The notes below the pieces were generated by a model. It saw only the letters and a program-made list of their open reading frames with translations. It made no database searches and was not told the DNA's origin. Of a DNA stretch of 64,000 nt, positions 37,205-46,320 are shown piece after piece. Source of the stretch: Komagataeibacter nataicola (GTDB taxonomy: Bacteria; Pseudomonadota; Alphaproteobacteria; Acetobacterales; Acetobacteraceae); contig NZ_NIRT01000008.1 of the NCBI RefSeq assembly GCF_003207795.1, forward strand, positions 62,001 through 126,000. The letters are read 5' to 3'. Both the position numbers and the translations under genes were made by a program. Numbering within the stretch: position 1 is the stretch's first letter; every line of letters starts with the position of its first letter.

Positions 37205-37708
37205 ATGTTACCTGACACCTTTCTGGGCCGCATGCCCGATGCCCTGGCCCGCCTGCGCGCCGCAGGCCAGCGTGTTGTCACGGCGGAAAGCTGCACTGGC
37301 GGCCTGCTGGCTGCTGCCCTGACCGAAGCCGCTGGCGCATCGGATGTCGTATGCGGCGGCTTTGTCACTTACTCCAACAGCATGAAGCACCATGCGCTGG
37401 GCGTGCCGCTGAAACTGCTGGAGGAATACGGCGCGGTCAGCCGCGAGGTGGCGGCCGCCATGGCACAGGGTGCACTCGGCCACGCGCCCGATGCCAATCT
37501 GTCGGTCGCCATTACCGGCATTGCAGGCCCCGGCGGGACCACGCCGGGCAAGCCGGTGGGGCTGGTGTGGTTTGCCGTGGCGGGTAGCGGCACGGTCCAT
37601 ACGGTCTCGCACAATTTTGCGGGGGAACGGTGGGATATCCGCACCCAGGCCGTGCGCGCGGCCCTTGGCCTGCTGCTTGACCATGCGGGCCGACTGGCGG
37701 CGGAATAA
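37205..37708 (+). CDS. pncC: CinA-like nicotinamide-nucleotide amidohydrolase
   Basis: A 167-residue stand-alone CinA C-terminal domain that deamidates nicotinamide mononucleotide in pyridine-nucleotide salvage. Motifs: TAESCTGGLLAAALTEAAGASD, FVTYSNSMKHHALGV, and the glycine-rich ITGIAGPGGTTPGKPVG. The N-terminal MoCF-like domain of full CinA is absent, as in PncC. It follows pgpA by 35 bp; a complex repeat follows its stop. Confidence 0.9.
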   Translation: MLPDTFLGRMPDALARLRAAGQRVVTAESCTGGLLAAALTEAAGASDVVCGGFVTYSNSMKHHALGVPLKLLEEYGAVSREVAAAMAQGALGHAPDANLSVAITGIAGPGGTTPGKPVGLVWFAVAGSGTVHTVSHNFAGERWDIRTQAVRAALGLLLDHAGRLAAE

Positions 37709-37740
37709 GGGCGACACAATAACAGAAGCTTCCAGAGGCC

Positions 37741-37813
37741 ACCTTTTTTCAAAAAGCCTTTCAAAAAGGCGGCGTTTTTAAGCTTTTTGAAAAAAGCCTA
37801 ACCAAAAACTTTC
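37741..37813. repeat. Dispersed intergenic repeat, copy C
   Basis: Contains AAAAAGGCGGCGTTTTT, then AAGCTTTTT-GA-AAAAAGC, then ACCAAAAACTTT. It shares both modules and the ACCAAAAACTTT tail with copies at 26090 and 55823. It separates pncC from the convergent small secreted-protein gene and can fold as a terminator. Confidence 0.75.
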
Positions 37814-37841
37814 TTCTGTTTTCAGGATATGCCGGTGCGGT

Positions 37842-38123
37842 TTAGTAACCGGCCACCGTGCTGCCGGTTTCCGGCACCTGAATGGGGCTTGCCGTCTGGC
37901 CCGTGCCCTGTGCCTGCACGGGGTGGCCTGCGGATGCCACAGGAGCCGGTGCCTGAAGCGAGGCACGGGCCTTTTGCAGGCTCTGTTCGTTCAGGTCGGC
38001 GGTCTCGGCATCGCTGCCGGGCGTGGGCGCTTCCACCTTATGTGCCGCGGGCGAGGCTGCATGGGCCAGCGGGGCCACGCAAAGAAGCATGCCCCCCATG
38101 ATGGCGGGAAAAATCCTGTTCAT
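37842..38123 (-). CDS. Small secreted hypothetical protein
   Basis: 93 residues: signal peptide (MNRIFPAIMGGMLLCVAPLAHA), then an Ala/Pro/Gln/Thr-rich low-complexity tail without cysteines in the mature part. No family recognised. Lies 39 bp downstream of the RatA-like gene on the same strand. Confidence 0.5.
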   Translation of the reverse strand: MNRIFPAIMGGMLLCVAPLAHAASPAAHKVEAPTPGSDAETADLNEQSLQKARASLQAPAPVASAGHPVQAQGTGQTASPIQVPETGSTVAGY

Positions 38124-38162
38124 GTACGTGTTTTCCTGTCCGGTTCGATCAATACGGGGGGA

Positions 38163-38645
38163 TCAGGCGTTGCCCGCCTTGGCCGCGCTCACCTGCGCGG
38201 GTGCCGCCACGGGCGGCGGGCCATAAATATCACGTGCGCGGCGGATGAAGGCCGAGACCATGAGGCGCACGGCCTCGTTGAACACCACCCCGATCGCCGC
38301 CTGCAACAGACGGGACTTGAACTCGAAATCTACAAAGAAATCGACCAGGCAGCCACGCGGCTCGGGTGTGAAGGTCCAGACGTTGTTCAGGTAGCGGAAC
38401 GGCCCCTTTTCGTAGCTGACGCGTATGGTGTTGGGCGCTTCAAGCAGGACACGGCTGGTAAATGTCTCACGGAAGGGGCCGAACCCGATCGTCAGGTCAG
38501 CCACCAGTTCGGTTGCGGTGCGCGTGCGCACGCGGGCACTGGTGCACCACGGCAGGAACTGGGGATATTTCCCGACGTCGGCCACCAGGTCAAAAAGCTG
38601 GCTGGGCGAATAGGCAATAAGCCGACGTTCGGCATGGGTGGGCAT
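38163..38645 (-). CDS. RatA/COQ10-like START-domain protein
   Basis: A 160-residue polyketide-cyclase/START-fold protein. Typical elements are the opening RLIAYSPSQLFDLVADVGKYPQFLPWC, TSRVLLEAPNTIRV, the PFRYLNNVWTF strand and a long C-terminal helix. Homologues are annotated as ribosome-association toxin RatA or as ubiquinone-binding COQ10; an alphaproteobacterial gene next to lipA is more likely the COQ10-type lipid-binding protein (inference). No antitoxin gene lies beside it. It starts immediately after the lipA stop. Confidence 0.82.
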   Translation of the reverse strand: MPTHAERRLIAYSPSQLFDLVADVGKYPQFLPWCTSARVRTRTATELVADLTIGFGPFRETFTSRVLLEAPNTIRVSYEKGPFRYLNNVWTFTPEPRGCLVDFFVDFEFKSRLLQAAIGVVFNEAVRLMVSAFIRRARDIYGPPPVAAPAQVSAAKAGNA

Positions 38646-39638
38646 CTACTTGATCTCCATTGCGCCACGCTCTGCCCGCAGGCGTTGCTCACGTGCGGCG
38701 CGTAGCTGCGCAAAATCTGAATCCGCATGGTACGACGACCGGGTCAGGGGTGAGGAACTGACCTGCAGGAAGCCCTTTACACGGGCCATGCCCGCATAAT
38801 CGGCAAATTCTTCAGGCGTTACAAACCGGGCCACCGCCGCATGCTTGACCGTAGGCTGGAGATATTGCCCCAGGGTGATGAAATCAACGTCCGCAATGCG
38901 CAGGTCATCCATGACCTGCAGGATTTCGGGCCGTTCCTCGCCCAGTCCCAGCATCAATCCCGATTTTGTGAAGATGGACGGGTCCATCCGCTTCACGTCA
39001 TCAAGCAGGCGCATCGACTGGTAGTACCGCGCGCCGGGGCGAATGGTGGTGTAAAGCCGGGGCACGGTCTCGAGGTTGTGGTTGAACACATCGGGCCGGG
39101 CGCGCACCACCACTTCCAGCGCGCCAGGCTTGCGCAGGAAGTCGGGCGTCAGGATCTCGATGGTGGTGTCAGGCGCACTGGCCCGGATCGCGCCGATCAC
39201 GCGGGCGAAGTGGTGCGCGCCGCCATCGGCCAGGTCGTCACGATCCACCGATGTAATGACCACGTGCCGCAGGCCCAGCCTGGCCACGGCATCGGCCACG
39301 CGCCCGGGTTCATCGGCATCGAGCGCGTTGGGCAGGCCGGTGGTGACATTGCAGAACGCGCAGGCCCGGGTGCAGATCTCGCCCATAATCATCATGGTAG
39401 CGTGGCGCTGCGACCAGCATTCACCAATATTGGGGCAGGCCGCCTCCTCGCACACGGTCACGAGGTTATTGTCGCGCATGAGTTTGCGCGTCTCGTGATA
39501 GGTGGGGTGGTTGGGCGCGCGCACGCGGATCCACTCTGGCTTGCGGGCAATGGGGTTATCGGGCCTGTGCGCCTTTTCTGGATGGCGCAGCGTGGCTTCA
39601 CCCTTCTTGCGGTGGTCGATCATCAAACGCACGGACAT
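38646..39638 (-). CDS. lipA: Lipoyl synthase
   Basis: Radical-SAM enzyme that inserts two sulfurs into protein-bound octanoate. The auxiliary cluster motif [12 protein letters not shown] and the SAM cluster CTRACAFC are complete, as is the terminal R-S-S-Y-H-A-D substrate/cluster Ser motif ([11 protein letters not shown]). About 330 residues from ATG 39638; the frame is open upstream and no strong ribosome site marks the start. Located 3' of the PDH genes whose E2 and E1-beta lipoyl domains need its product. Confidence 0.95.
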   Translation of the reverse strand: MSVRLMIDHRKKGEATLRHPEKAHRPDNPIARKPEWIRVRAPNHPTYHETRKLMRDNNLVTVCEEAACPNIGECWSQRHATMMIMGEICTRACAFCNVTTGLPNALDADEPGRVADAVARLGLRHVVITSVDRDDLADGGAHHFARVIGAIRASAPDTTIEILTPDFLRKPGALEVVVRARPDVFNHNLETVPRLYTTIRPGARYYQSMRLLDDVKRMDPSIFTKSGLMLGLGEERPEILQVMDDLRIADVDFITLGQYLQPTVKHAAVARFVTPEEFADYAGMARVKGFLQVSSSPLTRSSYHADSDFAQLRAAREQRLRAERGAMEIK

Positions 39639-39788
39639 GATGCAAAAAATCCCGTAAACAGGCAGATAACCAGAAGTGAAACGCCTGCCGCACGACGTCA
39701 AGCATTCTTGGCGCCCTGAGCCGGGGGCGGGATCACAACCGCACGATCAGGGTGCGGTATGGCCCCTGCCCCCGGCTTTCAGCGGGGG

Positions 39789-41198
39789 TCAGATATGCAG
39801 CGCCCCGTCATACGCGGCCAGTACGGCCTCGTGCATGGTCTCCGAGATGGTGGGGTGCGGGAAGACCGTTTCCTTCAGTTCGCCATCGGTCAGCTCACCC
39901 GTGCGGGCAATCACGTAGCCCTGGATCATCTCGGTTACTTCCGCGCCAACCATGTGGGCGCCAAGCAGTTCACCGGTGGCGTCATCAAAGATGGTCTTGA
40001 CCATGCCCTCGGGCTCGCCCATCGCAATCGCCTTGCCATTGCCGATGAACGGGAAGCGGCCGACGCGGATCTTGTAGCCCGCCGCCTTTGCCTTCTCCTC
40101 GCTCAACCCGACGGAGGCCACCTGCGGGCGGCAGTAGGTGCAGCCGGGAATGTTCATGGGGCTGATCGGGTGCACTTCATGGCCCGCAATCAGTTCCGCC
40201 ACCATCACGCCCTCATGGCTGGCCTTGTGCGCAAGCCAAGGCGGAGCCGCGATATCGCCAATGGCGAACACGCCCTTCTCGCCCGTGCGGCAGTAGGGAT
40301 CGACCGTGATATGGGTGCGCTCCACCTTGATGGCCGTACCCTCGAGACCGATATTCTCGACATTGCCAACAATGCCCACCGCCGAGATTACGCGCTCAAC
40401 CGTGATGGGCGTGGTCTTGCCACCTGCGCTCACCTCGATCGTGACCGAATTGTCGCCCTTGGTGATCTTGCCCAGCTTCGCCCCGGTCAGGATCTTCATG
40501 CCCTGCTTTTCCAGCGCCTTGCGGGCAAAGCCGCTGATCTCGGCATCTTCCACCGGCAGGATGCGGTCAGCCACTTCCACAATGGTCACCTCGGCACCCA
40601 TGTTGCGGTAGAAGGAGGCGAACTCCACGCCAATCGCGCCCGAGCCGATCACCAGCAGGCTGCGCGGCATGGCCTTGGGCACCATGGCCTCGCGGTAGGA
40701 CCAGACCAGCTTGCCGTCAGGCTCCAGACCCGGCAGGACGCGGGCCCGCGCGCCGGTGGCCACGATCACGTTCGGCGCGGTCAGCACGGTGGTTTCCCTG
40801 CCCTCCACGCTTACAGAGACCTTGCGGTTGGCGCCCGCCGTTCCGGCCAGCCTGCCAAAACCGTTGATAACCGTGACCTTGTGCTTTTTAAGCAGGTGGG
40901 CAACGCCACCCGAAAGCTGCGCCGAAACCGCGCGTGAGCGCTTGATCACCTTGTCAAAGTCAAAGCGCACGTTATCCGCCGCGAACCCGAACGCGCCAAG
41001 ATTATGCAGCAGGTGGTTGATCTCGGAGGCGCGCAGCAGCGCCTTGGTGGGAATGCAGCCCCAGTTGAGGCAGATGCCACCAAGCTGGGAGGCCTCCACC
41101 ACCGCAACCTTCAGCTTGAGCTGCGCCGCGCGGATGGCCGCGACATACCCGCCGGGACCGCCGCCAATGACAATGACATCAAACTGTGTGGTGCTCAT
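39789..41198 (-). CDS. lpd: Dihydrolipoamide dehydrogenase (E3)
   Basis: FAD-dependent E3 subunit that re-oxidises dihydrolipoamide with NAD+. About 469 residues: FAD-binding GGGPGGYVAA, redox disulfide GGICLNWGCIPTKALL, NAD-binding GSGAIGVEFASFY, central ITVDPYCRTGEKGVFAIGD, and C-terminal His-Glu base HAHPTISE-like (PHPTISETMHE). ATG 41198 is chosen as the conserved start (MSTTQFDVIVIG). Last gene of pdhA-pdhB-pdhC-lpd, 13 bp after pdhC. Confidence 0.96.
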   Translation of the reverse strand: MSTTQFDVIVIGGGPGGYVAAIRAAQLKLKVAVVEASQLGGICLNWGCIPTKALLRASEINHLLHNLGAFGFAADNVRFDFDKVIKRSRAVSAQLSGGVAHLLKKHKVTVINGFGRLAGTAGANRKVSVSVEGRETTVLTAPNVIVATGARARVLPGLEPDGKLVWSYREAMVPKAMPRSLLVIGSGAIGVEFASFYRNMGAEVTIVEVADRILPVEDAEISGFARKALEKQGMKILTGAKLGKITKGDNSVTIEVSAGGKTTPITVERVISAVGIVGNVENIGLEGTAIKVERTHITVDPYCRTGEKGVFAIGDIAAPPWLAHKASHEGVMVAELIAGHEVHPISPMNIPGCTYCRPQVASVGLSEEKAKAAGYKIRVGRFPFIGNGKAIAMGEPEGMVKTIFDDATGELLGAHMVGAEVTEMIQGYVIARTGELTDGELKETVFPHPTISETMHEAVLAAYDGALHI

Positions 41199-41211
41199 TG
41201 AACGCGCTCCC

Positions 41212-42444
41212 TCAGACCACAAGGCTCATGGGGTTTTCGACCACCTTGCGGAAAGCCGAGACCCACTGCGCGGCCAGCGCGCCATCCACCACCCGGTGAT
41301 CGACCGAAAGCGTTACGGTCATGACAGTGGCGATGGTGATCTCGTTGCCCTTGACCACCGGCCTGCGCTCGCCCGCCGCAATGGCGAGGATGGCCGCCTG
41401 TGGCGGGTTGAGAATGGCCGAGAACGCCTTGACCCCATACATCCCCATATTGGAGATGGAGAAGGTGCCGCCCTGGAATTCCTCCGGCTTCAGCTTGCCT
41501 GCCCGCGCGCGCGCCACGAGGTCGCGCGTCTCGAGGCTGATCTGGCGCAGGCTCTTGGTGTCGGCCTTGCGCACGATGGGCGTAATCAGCCCATCGGGGA
41601 TGGAGACGGCCACCGAGATGTCCACGTCCTCATAGACCCGCACGGCCTCCTCGGTGAAGGACACGTTGACCTGCGGCACGCGGCGCAGCGTCACCGCCAC
41701 GGCCTTGATGAGCATGTCATTGACGGAAATCTTGTACGCCCCCGGCCCCTCGTCGGGCGAGGCCGCGTTCATCTGACTGCGAAGCGCGAGCAGCGCATCA
41801 AGCTCCACATCCATTTCCACATAGAAATGTGGCACGGTGGACTTGGATTCCGTCAGCCTGCGCGCAATGACCTTGCGCATGGTGGTGTGCGGAATGCTCT
41901 CAAAGCCCGCTTCTTCCACCGTTGCGGCAGGCGCTGCGGCCTTGGGTGCCGGGGCAGTTGCCGCCTGCTCCACATCACGGCGCACGATGCGCCCGTTGGG
42001 GCCGCTGCCCTTGAGGGTGGCAAGATCAATGCCCTTCTGCGCTGCAATGCGCCGCGCGAGGGGGGAAGCAAACACGCGCCTGCCCTTCGTCGCGCCCGCC
42101 GGAGCGCCCTGTGGCGCCACTGCCGCAGCCGGAGCAGACGCCAAAACCCGCTCAGGCGCCGCAGCAGCAGGTGCTGGCGCCGGTGCATCCGGCACGCTTT
42201 CCCCCTGCGCCACCAGGATGGCGATGGGCGTGTTGACGGCAATGCCGTGCGTGCCGCCCGCGATCAGGATGCGGCCCAGAATGCCTTCATCCACGGCCTC
42301 GACTTCCATCGTGGCCTTGTCGGTCTCGATCTCGGCAATCACGTCGCCGGCTGCAATCGTGTCGCCTTCCGCCTTGAGCCAGCGGGCCAGCGTGCCTTCC
42401 TTCATGGTGGGGGAAAGGGCTGGCATCAGGATGTTGATGGACAT
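41212..42444 (-). CDS. pdhC: Pyruvate dehydrogenase E2 (dihydrolipoyl acetyltransferase)
   Basis: Core of the PDH complex, transferring acetyl from lipoyl to CoA. 410 residues: one lipoyl domain (1-78; lipoyl Lys in IETDKATME), an Ala/Pro linker, a peripheral-subunit-binding domain (about 126-162; [16 protein letters not shown]), another linker, and the catalytic domain ending with the [13 protein letters not shown] active-site motif. Starts 12 bp after pdhB. Confidence 0.96.
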   Translation of the reverse strand: MSINILMPALSPTMKEGTLARWLKAEGDTIAAGDVIAEIETDKATMEVEAVDEGILGRILIAGGTHGIAVNTPIAILVAQGESVPDAPAPAPAAAAPERVLASAPAAAVAPQGAPAGATKGRRVFASPLARRIAAQKGIDLATLKGSGPNGRIVRRDVEQAATAPAPKAAAPAATVEEAGFESIPHTTMRKVIARRLTESKSTVPHFYVEMDVELDALLALRSQMNAASPDEGPGAYKISVNDMLIKAVAVTLRRVPQVNVSFTEEAVRVYEDVDISVAVSIPDGLITPIVRKADTKSLRQISLETRDLVARARAGKLKPEEFQGGTFSISNMGMYGVKAFSAILNPPQAAILAIAAGERRPVVKGNEITIATVMTVTLSVDHRVVDGALAAQWVSAFRKVVENPMSLVV

Positions 42445-42456
42445 CGCGCGTTCCCC

Positions 42457-43812
42457 TCACACAACCTGCCGGACGGCATTGATGATCCAGTCCGTATTGG
42501 GCAGGGCCAGTTTTTCAAGGTTGGCGGCGAACGGCATGGGCACATCGGCCCCCGCCACGCGCACCGGCGGCGCATCAAGATAGTCGAACGCATGCTCGAT
42601 CACCTGCATGGCCACTTCCGCGCCAATGCCTGCAAACGGCCAGCCTTCTTCCACCGTAACGAGGCGGCTGGTCTTCTTCACGCTGTCCACCACGGTCTGA
42701 GTATCAAGCGGGCGGATGGTGCGCAGGTTGATCACCTCTGCCTCAATGCCCTGCTCGGCCAGTTTTGCCGCCGCCTCAAGGGCCACGCCCACCATGATCG
42801 AGAAGGTGACGATGGTCACGTCACGCCCCTCGCGCTCCACCTTGGCCTTGCCGATGGGCAGGATGAAATCCTCATCCACCGGGCACGGAAAGCGCTGGCC
42901 ATACAGAATCTCGTTTTCAAGGAACACGACCGGGTTGGGGTCGCGGATGGCCGCGCGCAGCAGGCCCTTGGCATCCGCCGCCGACCACGGCGCCACCACC
43001 TTCAGCCCCGGCACATGGCCGTACCAGCTGGCATAGCACTGCGAATGCTGCGCCCCCACGCGGGCCGCGGCGCCATTGGGGCCACGGAACACGATGGGGC
43101 ACGACATCTGCCCGCCCGACATGTAACGCGTCTTGGCCGCCGAGTTGATGATCTGGTCAATGGCCTGCATGGCGAAGTTCATGGTCATGAACTCGACAAT
43201 CGGCCTGAGCCCGGTCAGGGCCGCGCCGATGGCCATGCCGGTAAAGCCCTGCTCGGTAATGGGGGTGTCGATCACCCGCTTCTCGCCAAACTGGTCGAGC
43301 AGCCCCTGCGAGACCTTGTAGGCCCCCTGGTACTGGGCCACTTCCTCACCGATCAGGAACACATCCTCATCACGCGCCAGTTCGGCGGCCATCGCGTCAC
43401 GCAGCGCCTCGCGCACGGTGATCTCCTGGGTCTCGCCCCAGTCCTTTTCCGGCTGCGGGGCAACGGGGGCAGCCCCTGGCGGGGCCGCGACCGGCCCGCA
43501 GGAAGGCTGCGCTACAGCAGGTTCTGCCGCGGCCGTGGGCGCTGCGGCAGGCATGGCCGATGAATCCTCGCCTTCCGCCAGCAATACGGCGATGGGCGTG
43601 TTGACCGCGACATTCTCGGTGCCTTCGGGCACAAGGATCTGGCCAAGGGTGCCTTCATCCACGGCCTCGACTTCCATCGTGGCCTTGTCGGTCTCGATCT
43701 CGGCAATCACGTCGCCTGCGGTGATCGCGTCACCCGGCTTGCGCAGCCAGCGGGCCACCTTCCCCTCCTTCATGGTCGGAGAAAGGGCGGGCATGAGTAT
43801 TTCTGTTGCCAT
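42457..43812 (-). CDS. pdhB: Pyruvate dehydrogenase E1 beta with N-terminal lipoyl domain
   Basis: Beta subunit of the alpha2beta2 thiamine-dependent E1. About 451 residues from ATG 43812: a lipoyl domain (1-78, IETDKATME) almost identical to that of E2, an Ala/Pro/Gln linker, then the E1-beta body with [46 protein letters not shown] and [12 protein letters not shown]. The lipoyl fusion is a known alphaproteobacterial feature. Very similar DNA in the two lipoyl domains (pdhB and pdhC) indicates sequence homogenisation or recent duplication. Confidence 0.95.
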   Translation of the reverse strand: MATEILMPALSPTMKEGKVARWLRKPGDAITAGDVIAEIETDKATMEVEAVDEGTLGQILVPEGTENVAVNTPIAVLLAEGEDSSAMPAAAPTAAAEPAVAQPSCGPVAAPPGAAPVAPQPEKDWGETQEITVREALRDAMAAELARDEDVFLIGEEVAQYQGAYKVSQGLLDQFGEKRVIDTPITEQGFTGMAIGAALTGLRPIVEFMTMNFAMQAIDQIINSAAKTRYMSGGQMSCPIVFRGPNGAAARVGAQHSQCYASWYGHVPGLKVVAPWSAADAKGLLRAAIRDPNPVVFLENEILYGQRFPCPVDEDFILPIGKAKVEREGRDVTIVTFSIMVGVALEAAAKLAEQGIEAEVINLRTIRPLDTQTVVDSVKKTSRLVTVEEGWPFAGIGAEVAMQVIEHAFDYLDAPPVRVAGADVPMPFAANLEKLALPNTDWIINAVRQVV

Positions 43813-43819
43813 TTCTAGA

Positions 43820-44830
43820 TCAGCTTTCCACCAGTATGTCCGTCCACAGCTCCGAGGGGTCGGGCTCGGGACTGGTCTGGGCAAACGACGCCGCATCGGT
43901 CACAACCGCCTTGACCTGTTCGTCCATGGCCTTGAGTTCGTTTTCTTCCACGCCCATGGCCAGCAGCTCGCGGCGCACGCGGTCGATGGGGTCCTGGTTC
44001 TTGCGGATTTCATCCACTTCCGAGCGCTGGCGGTATTTCGCCGGGTCGGACATGGAGTGGCCACGGTAGCGGTAGGTATCGACCTCGAGCAACACCGGCC
44101 CCTTGCCCGCGCGGCAATGGGCCACGGCCTCGGCTGCGGCGGCGCGCACGGCCTGCACGTCCATGCCATCGACATACATGCCCGGAATGCCCCACGGCTC
44201 GCCATTGCGCCACAGCGCCTTGGAGGCCGAAGCCCGCTCAACGCTGGTGCCCATGCCGTAGCGGTTATTCTCCAGCACGAACAGGCAGGGCAGCCTGTGC
44301 AGGGCAGCGAGGTTGAAGCTCTCGTAAACCTGGCCCTGGTTGGAGGCGCCCTCGCCGTAATACGTGACCGAAACCTCGTCCGTGCCACGATACTTGTTAG
44401 CAAATGCCAGCCCGATGCCCAGCGAGACCTGCGCGCCCACGATGCCGTGGCCGCCATAGAAGTGCTTCTCGCTCGAGAACATGTGCATCGACCCACCCTT
44501 GCCGTGGGAGTACCCTCCCTCGCGCCCGGTCAGCTCGGCCATCACGCCGCGCGGGTCCATGCCGGCGGCAAGCATCTGACCATGGTCGCGGTAGGAGGTG
44601 ATGATCTTGTCACCCTGCTTGAGTTCCATCTGGATCCCGACCACGACGGCTTCCTGCCCGATATACAGGTGGCAGAACCCGCCAATCAGCCCCATACCAT
44701 AAAGCTGGCCCGAACGCTCCTCGAAGCGGCGGATCAGCACCATCTGATAATAGGCATGCTTCAGGTCGGCTTCGGTCATGGCGCGGCTGTTGTGGCCGCC
44801 CCCCAGGCCGGGATCGGTCTCGTTACTCAT
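43820..44830 (-). CDS. pdhA: Pyruvate dehydrogenase E1 alpha
   Basis: Alpha subunit of PDH E1 carrying the thiamine-diphosphate site. 336 residues: [51 protein letters not shown], and the TPP/Mg motif beginning [17 protein letters not shown] and ending LENN. The usual GDG reads GEG, an unusual but conservative change of a metal-binding acid. The phosphorylation-loop-like [10 protein letters not shown] is present. First gene of the PDH operon; ATG 44830 (MSNETDPG) is chosen, with six more codons open upstream. Confidence 0.94.
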   Translation of the reverse strand: MSNETDPGLGGGHNSRAMTEADLKHAYYQMVLIRRFEERSGQLYGMGLIGGFCHLYIGQEAVVVGIQMELKQGDKIITSYRDHGQMLAAGMDPRGVMAELTGREGGYSHGKGGSMHMFSSEKHFYGGHGIVGAQVSLGIGLAFANKYRGTDEVSVTYYGEGASNQGQVYESFNLAALHRLPCLFVLENNRYGMGTSVERASASKALWRNGEPWGIPGMYVDGMDVQAVRAAAAEAVAHCRAGKGPVLLEVDTYRYRGHSMSDPAKYRQRSEVDEIRKNQDPIDRVRRELLAMGVEENELKAMDEQVKAVVTDAASFAQTSPEPDPSELWTDILVES

Positions 44831-44914
44831 CGAACGTCCTTGGTTCATGGTGGCCGTGCCGCCACCCGCGCGGGGCAGGGCAGCCGTTGAGATTGCAGGG
44901 TGTAGCCAGTGTCA

Positions 44915-45406
44915 TCAGGAACCTGATGCACGATCATAAGTGCCAGACGCGCCGCCGGATTTATGGATCACATGGATCTGACCAATTTCCATGTCACGCT
45001 CCACCGCCTTGCACATGTCATATAAGGTCAGCGCCGCGACGGAAGCCGCCGTCAGCGCCTCCATCTCCACCCCGGTCGGCCCCGTGGTGCGCACGCGCGC
45101 GGTAATCTCGATCCCCTCACCCGCCCCGTCCGGCACCAGCTCCACCTTGACGGAGGAAATGGCCAGCGGGTGGCAAAGCGGGATCAGGTCTGCCGTTTTC
45201 TTGGCCGCCATGATGCCCGCGATGCGCGCCGTGGCCAGCACATCGCCCTTGGGCATCGCACCCGCCAGGATCAGGCCCAGCGTCGCAGCGCGCATTTTTA
45301 TGTGCCCATGCGCCACGGCCTCGCGGCGCGTGTCAGGCTTGGCCGAGACATCGACCATGACCGCGTGCCCCGCCGCATCGAGATGTGACAGGCGGGGTGC
45401 GGTCAT
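44915..45406 (-). CDS. moaC: Cyclic pyranopterin monophosphate synthase
   Basis: MoaC converts the 3',8-cyclo-GTP intermediate to cyclic pyranopterin phosphate in molybdenum-cofactor synthesis. 163 residues: opening [32 protein letters not shown] with the active-site Cys-His, [24 protein letters not shown] and the terminal [12 protein letters not shown]. Starts at a GTG overlapping the trpC stop by 4 nt. The trpC-moaC order is common in alphaproteobacteria. Confidence 0.95.
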   Translation of the reverse strand: MTAPRLSHLDAAGHAVMVDVSAKPDTRREAVAHGHIKMRAATLGLILAGAMPKGDVLATARIAGIMAAKKTADLIPLCHPLAISSVKVELVPDGAGEGIEITARVRTTGPTGVEMEALTAASVAALTLYDMCKAVERDMEIGQIHVIHKSGGASGTYDRASGS

Positions 45407-46317
45407 GGCGTGCTCTCGGCGGGTGGAGCGGCCTCACCCGCGTCCGGGCTGGCCGGGGCGGTGGTGCCGAGCAGGGCATGCACGGCAGCCCCCACATCTT
45501 CATGCCGCAGCAGGCTCTCGCCCACCAGAAAACCCGATGCGCCAATGGCGTTGAGCTTCATCACATCGGCATGCGTGCGGATGCCGCTTTCGGATACGAT
45601 AATCCGGTCGGGCGGCACCAGCGGGGCAAGGCGGCAGGTGGTTTCGATATCGGTCTGCAGCGTCTTGAGGTTACGGTTGTTGATGCCGATCAGCGAGGTA
45701 TCGAGCGCCAGCGCGCGGTTGAGCTCGCCTTCATCATGCACTTCCACGAGCACGTCCATGTCGAGGCCACGGGCGATGTCGAGCAGCTCGGCGGCTTCGG
45801 CATCGGTCAGGATGGCCATGATGAGCAGGATGCAGTCCGCGCCCATCAGGCGGCTTTCATGCACCTGCCACGGGTCGATGATGAAATCCTTGCGCAGGAT
45901 GGGCAGCTTGCAGGCCTCGCGCACGCGGGTCAGGTCCTCGGCGCTGCCGTGGAAGCATGAACCCTCGGTCAGGACGGAAATGCACGCCGCTCCCGCCGCC
46001 TCGTAGGCTTCGGCAATGACGGTGGGCTCGTAGTCGGGGCGCAGGATACCGGCAGAAGGCGAGGCCTTCTTGATTTCCGCGATCAGGCCGATCTGATGGT
46101 CGGCGGTCTTCTGCTTCAGCGCCTGGCCAAAGCCACGCGGCGGGGTGTTCACCTCACGTGCGCGGGCGGTGATTTCCTTCAGCGGCATGACCTTGGCACG
46201 CTGCGCCACGTCCACCCGGGTCCGTGCACAGATACGTTCCAGAACATCGGGGATGCTGTCCACATCCACGGGCTGGACACTGCCTGTCTGGGGGGGGGTC
46301 ATTGGCGTGTCGTTCAT
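45403..46317 (-). CDS. trpC: Indole-3-glycerol phosphate synthase
   Basis: TIM-barrel enzyme closing the indole ring in tryptophan synthesis. 304 residues, longer than the usual 260-270 owing to an N-terminal 25-residue stretch and a C-terminal Pro/Ala-rich tail of about 25. Motifs: [15 protein letters not shown] (substrate Lys), [49 protein letters not shown] and [12 protein letters not shown]. Downstream of trpD by 3 bp and overlapping moaC. Confidence 0.95.
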   Translation of the reverse strand: MNDTPMTPPQTGSVQPVDVDSIPDVLERICARTRVDVAQRAKVMPLKEITARAREVNTPPRGFGQALKQKTADHQIGLIAEIKKASPSAGILRPDYEPTVIAEAYEAAGAACISVLTEGSCFHGSAEDLTRVREACKLPILRKDFIIDPWQVHESRLMGADCILLIMAILTDAEAAELLDIARGLDMDVLVEVHDEGELNRALALDTSLIGINNRNLKTLQTDIETTCRLAPLVPPDRIIVSESGIRTHADVMKLNAIGASGFLVGESLLRHEDVGAAVHALLGTTAPASPDAGEAAPPAESTP

Positions 46318-46320
46318 GTT

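Noticed and set aside
38163-38645. Toxin-antitoxin system (RatA)
   Set aside because: RatA-type annotation arises from the shared START fold; no antitoxin partner is adjacent and the lipA neighbourhood fits the COQ10-like group better.
40711-43563. 950-codon open frame on the plus strand across lpd-pdhC-pdhB
   Set aside because: Antisense shadow of well-conserved PDH genes; high-GC third-position bias keeps the opposite frame open, and the translation is His/Arg/Gly-rich with no family features.
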